Source: Sordariomycetes sp. S80-01Y
Lineage: Eukaryota; Ascomycota; Sordariomycetes
Assembly: GCA_037042185.1 (NCBI GenBank)
Contig: JAXQJY010000027.1
Span: forward strand, 2,666,001 to 2,730,000
Direction of reading: 5' to 3'
Length of the DNA stretch: 64,000 nt
The position numbers and the translations under genes are program-made. The notes beneath the pieces were generated by a model. That model was given only the letters and a program-made list of their open reading frames with translations, had not been told where the DNA came from and ran no database searches. Shown in pieces: positions 63,933-64,000 of the stretch. Positions within the stretch are counted from its first letter, which is position 1. Every line of letters starts with the position of its first letter.

Positions 63933-64000
63933 ACGCTTCTCCACGCAGACGAAGCTCTCCCGGGACGATACTTGCAGAAGCTGGAGTTTCAATGGGCCTC

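Noticed and set aside
1-64000. tRNA genes, CRISPR arrays, transposable elements or their remnants
   Set aside because: I looked for B-box-like GGTTCGA strings in a tRNA context, regular spaced repeats, transposase or reverse-transcriptase motifs and long terminal repeats, and found none I could support by eye.

Overview
This is a gene-dense nuclear segment of a filamentous ascomycete. Most genes carry short introns (about 45-100 nt) with GTATGT, GTAAGT or GTACGT donors, CTAAC- or CTGAC-like branch sites and CAG or TAG acceptors. There are fungal Zn2Cys6 regulators, a Neurospora-type copper metallothionein and a peptide:N-glycanase homologue without its catalytic cysteine. The last trait points to Sordariomycetes, but I cannot name the species. 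Exon models below were built by hand from reading-frame phase and splice signals. No tRNA, rRNA, CRISPR array or recognisable transposable element was seen.

Left part (1-12.8 kb), accessory in character. A lineage-specific protein made of three copies of an unrecognised ~125-residue module (1213-2511, minus) has a decayed paralogue in inverted orientation about 3.3 kb away (5.8-6.85 kb). An F-box gene lies between them. Next come a three-exon Zn2Cys6 regulator and, on the same strand, a 2,2-dialkylglycine decarboxylase-like PLP enzyme, then a long uncharacterised ORF.

Housekeeping block (13-25 kb): a small membrane protein with a probable 2-bp frame break, nicotinate phosphoribosyltransferase and UTP4 sharing a divergent promoter, PNG1, and a SWIM-RING protein.

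Catabolic cluster (26.1-34.3 kb): zinc alcohol dehydrogenase, TauD/TfdA-type Fe(II)/2-oxoglutarate dioxygenase, aldehyde dehydrogenase and a Zn2Cys6 activator. The dioxygenase and aldehyde dehydrogenase share a 0.7 kb divergent promoter. The set looks like a complete small pathway: oxygenase, oxidation of the aldehyde released, alcohol/aldehyde interconversion and a regulator.

Second housekeeping block (35-48.4 kb): LicD-family protein with a 10-nt microexon, a probable CENP-U/Ame1 kinetochore protein, NudC and TFB3 head to head, an AP180 endocytic adaptor, mitochondrial aspartyl-tRNA synthetase and a cytochrome P450.

Right part (49-64 kb): a 2EXR protein, a quinone-reductase-like MDR enzyme followed by an Old Yellow Enzyme-family flavoprotein, an orphan nuclear-type ORF, a 28-residue copper metallothionein with a clear TATA box, a dysferlin-domain peroxin, a four-pass membrane protein and a small fungal protein of the type annotated as calcofluor-white hypersensitive.

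Intergenic stretches above about 300 bases are listed as separate entries. Most hold only promoter or untranslated sequence as far as I can see.
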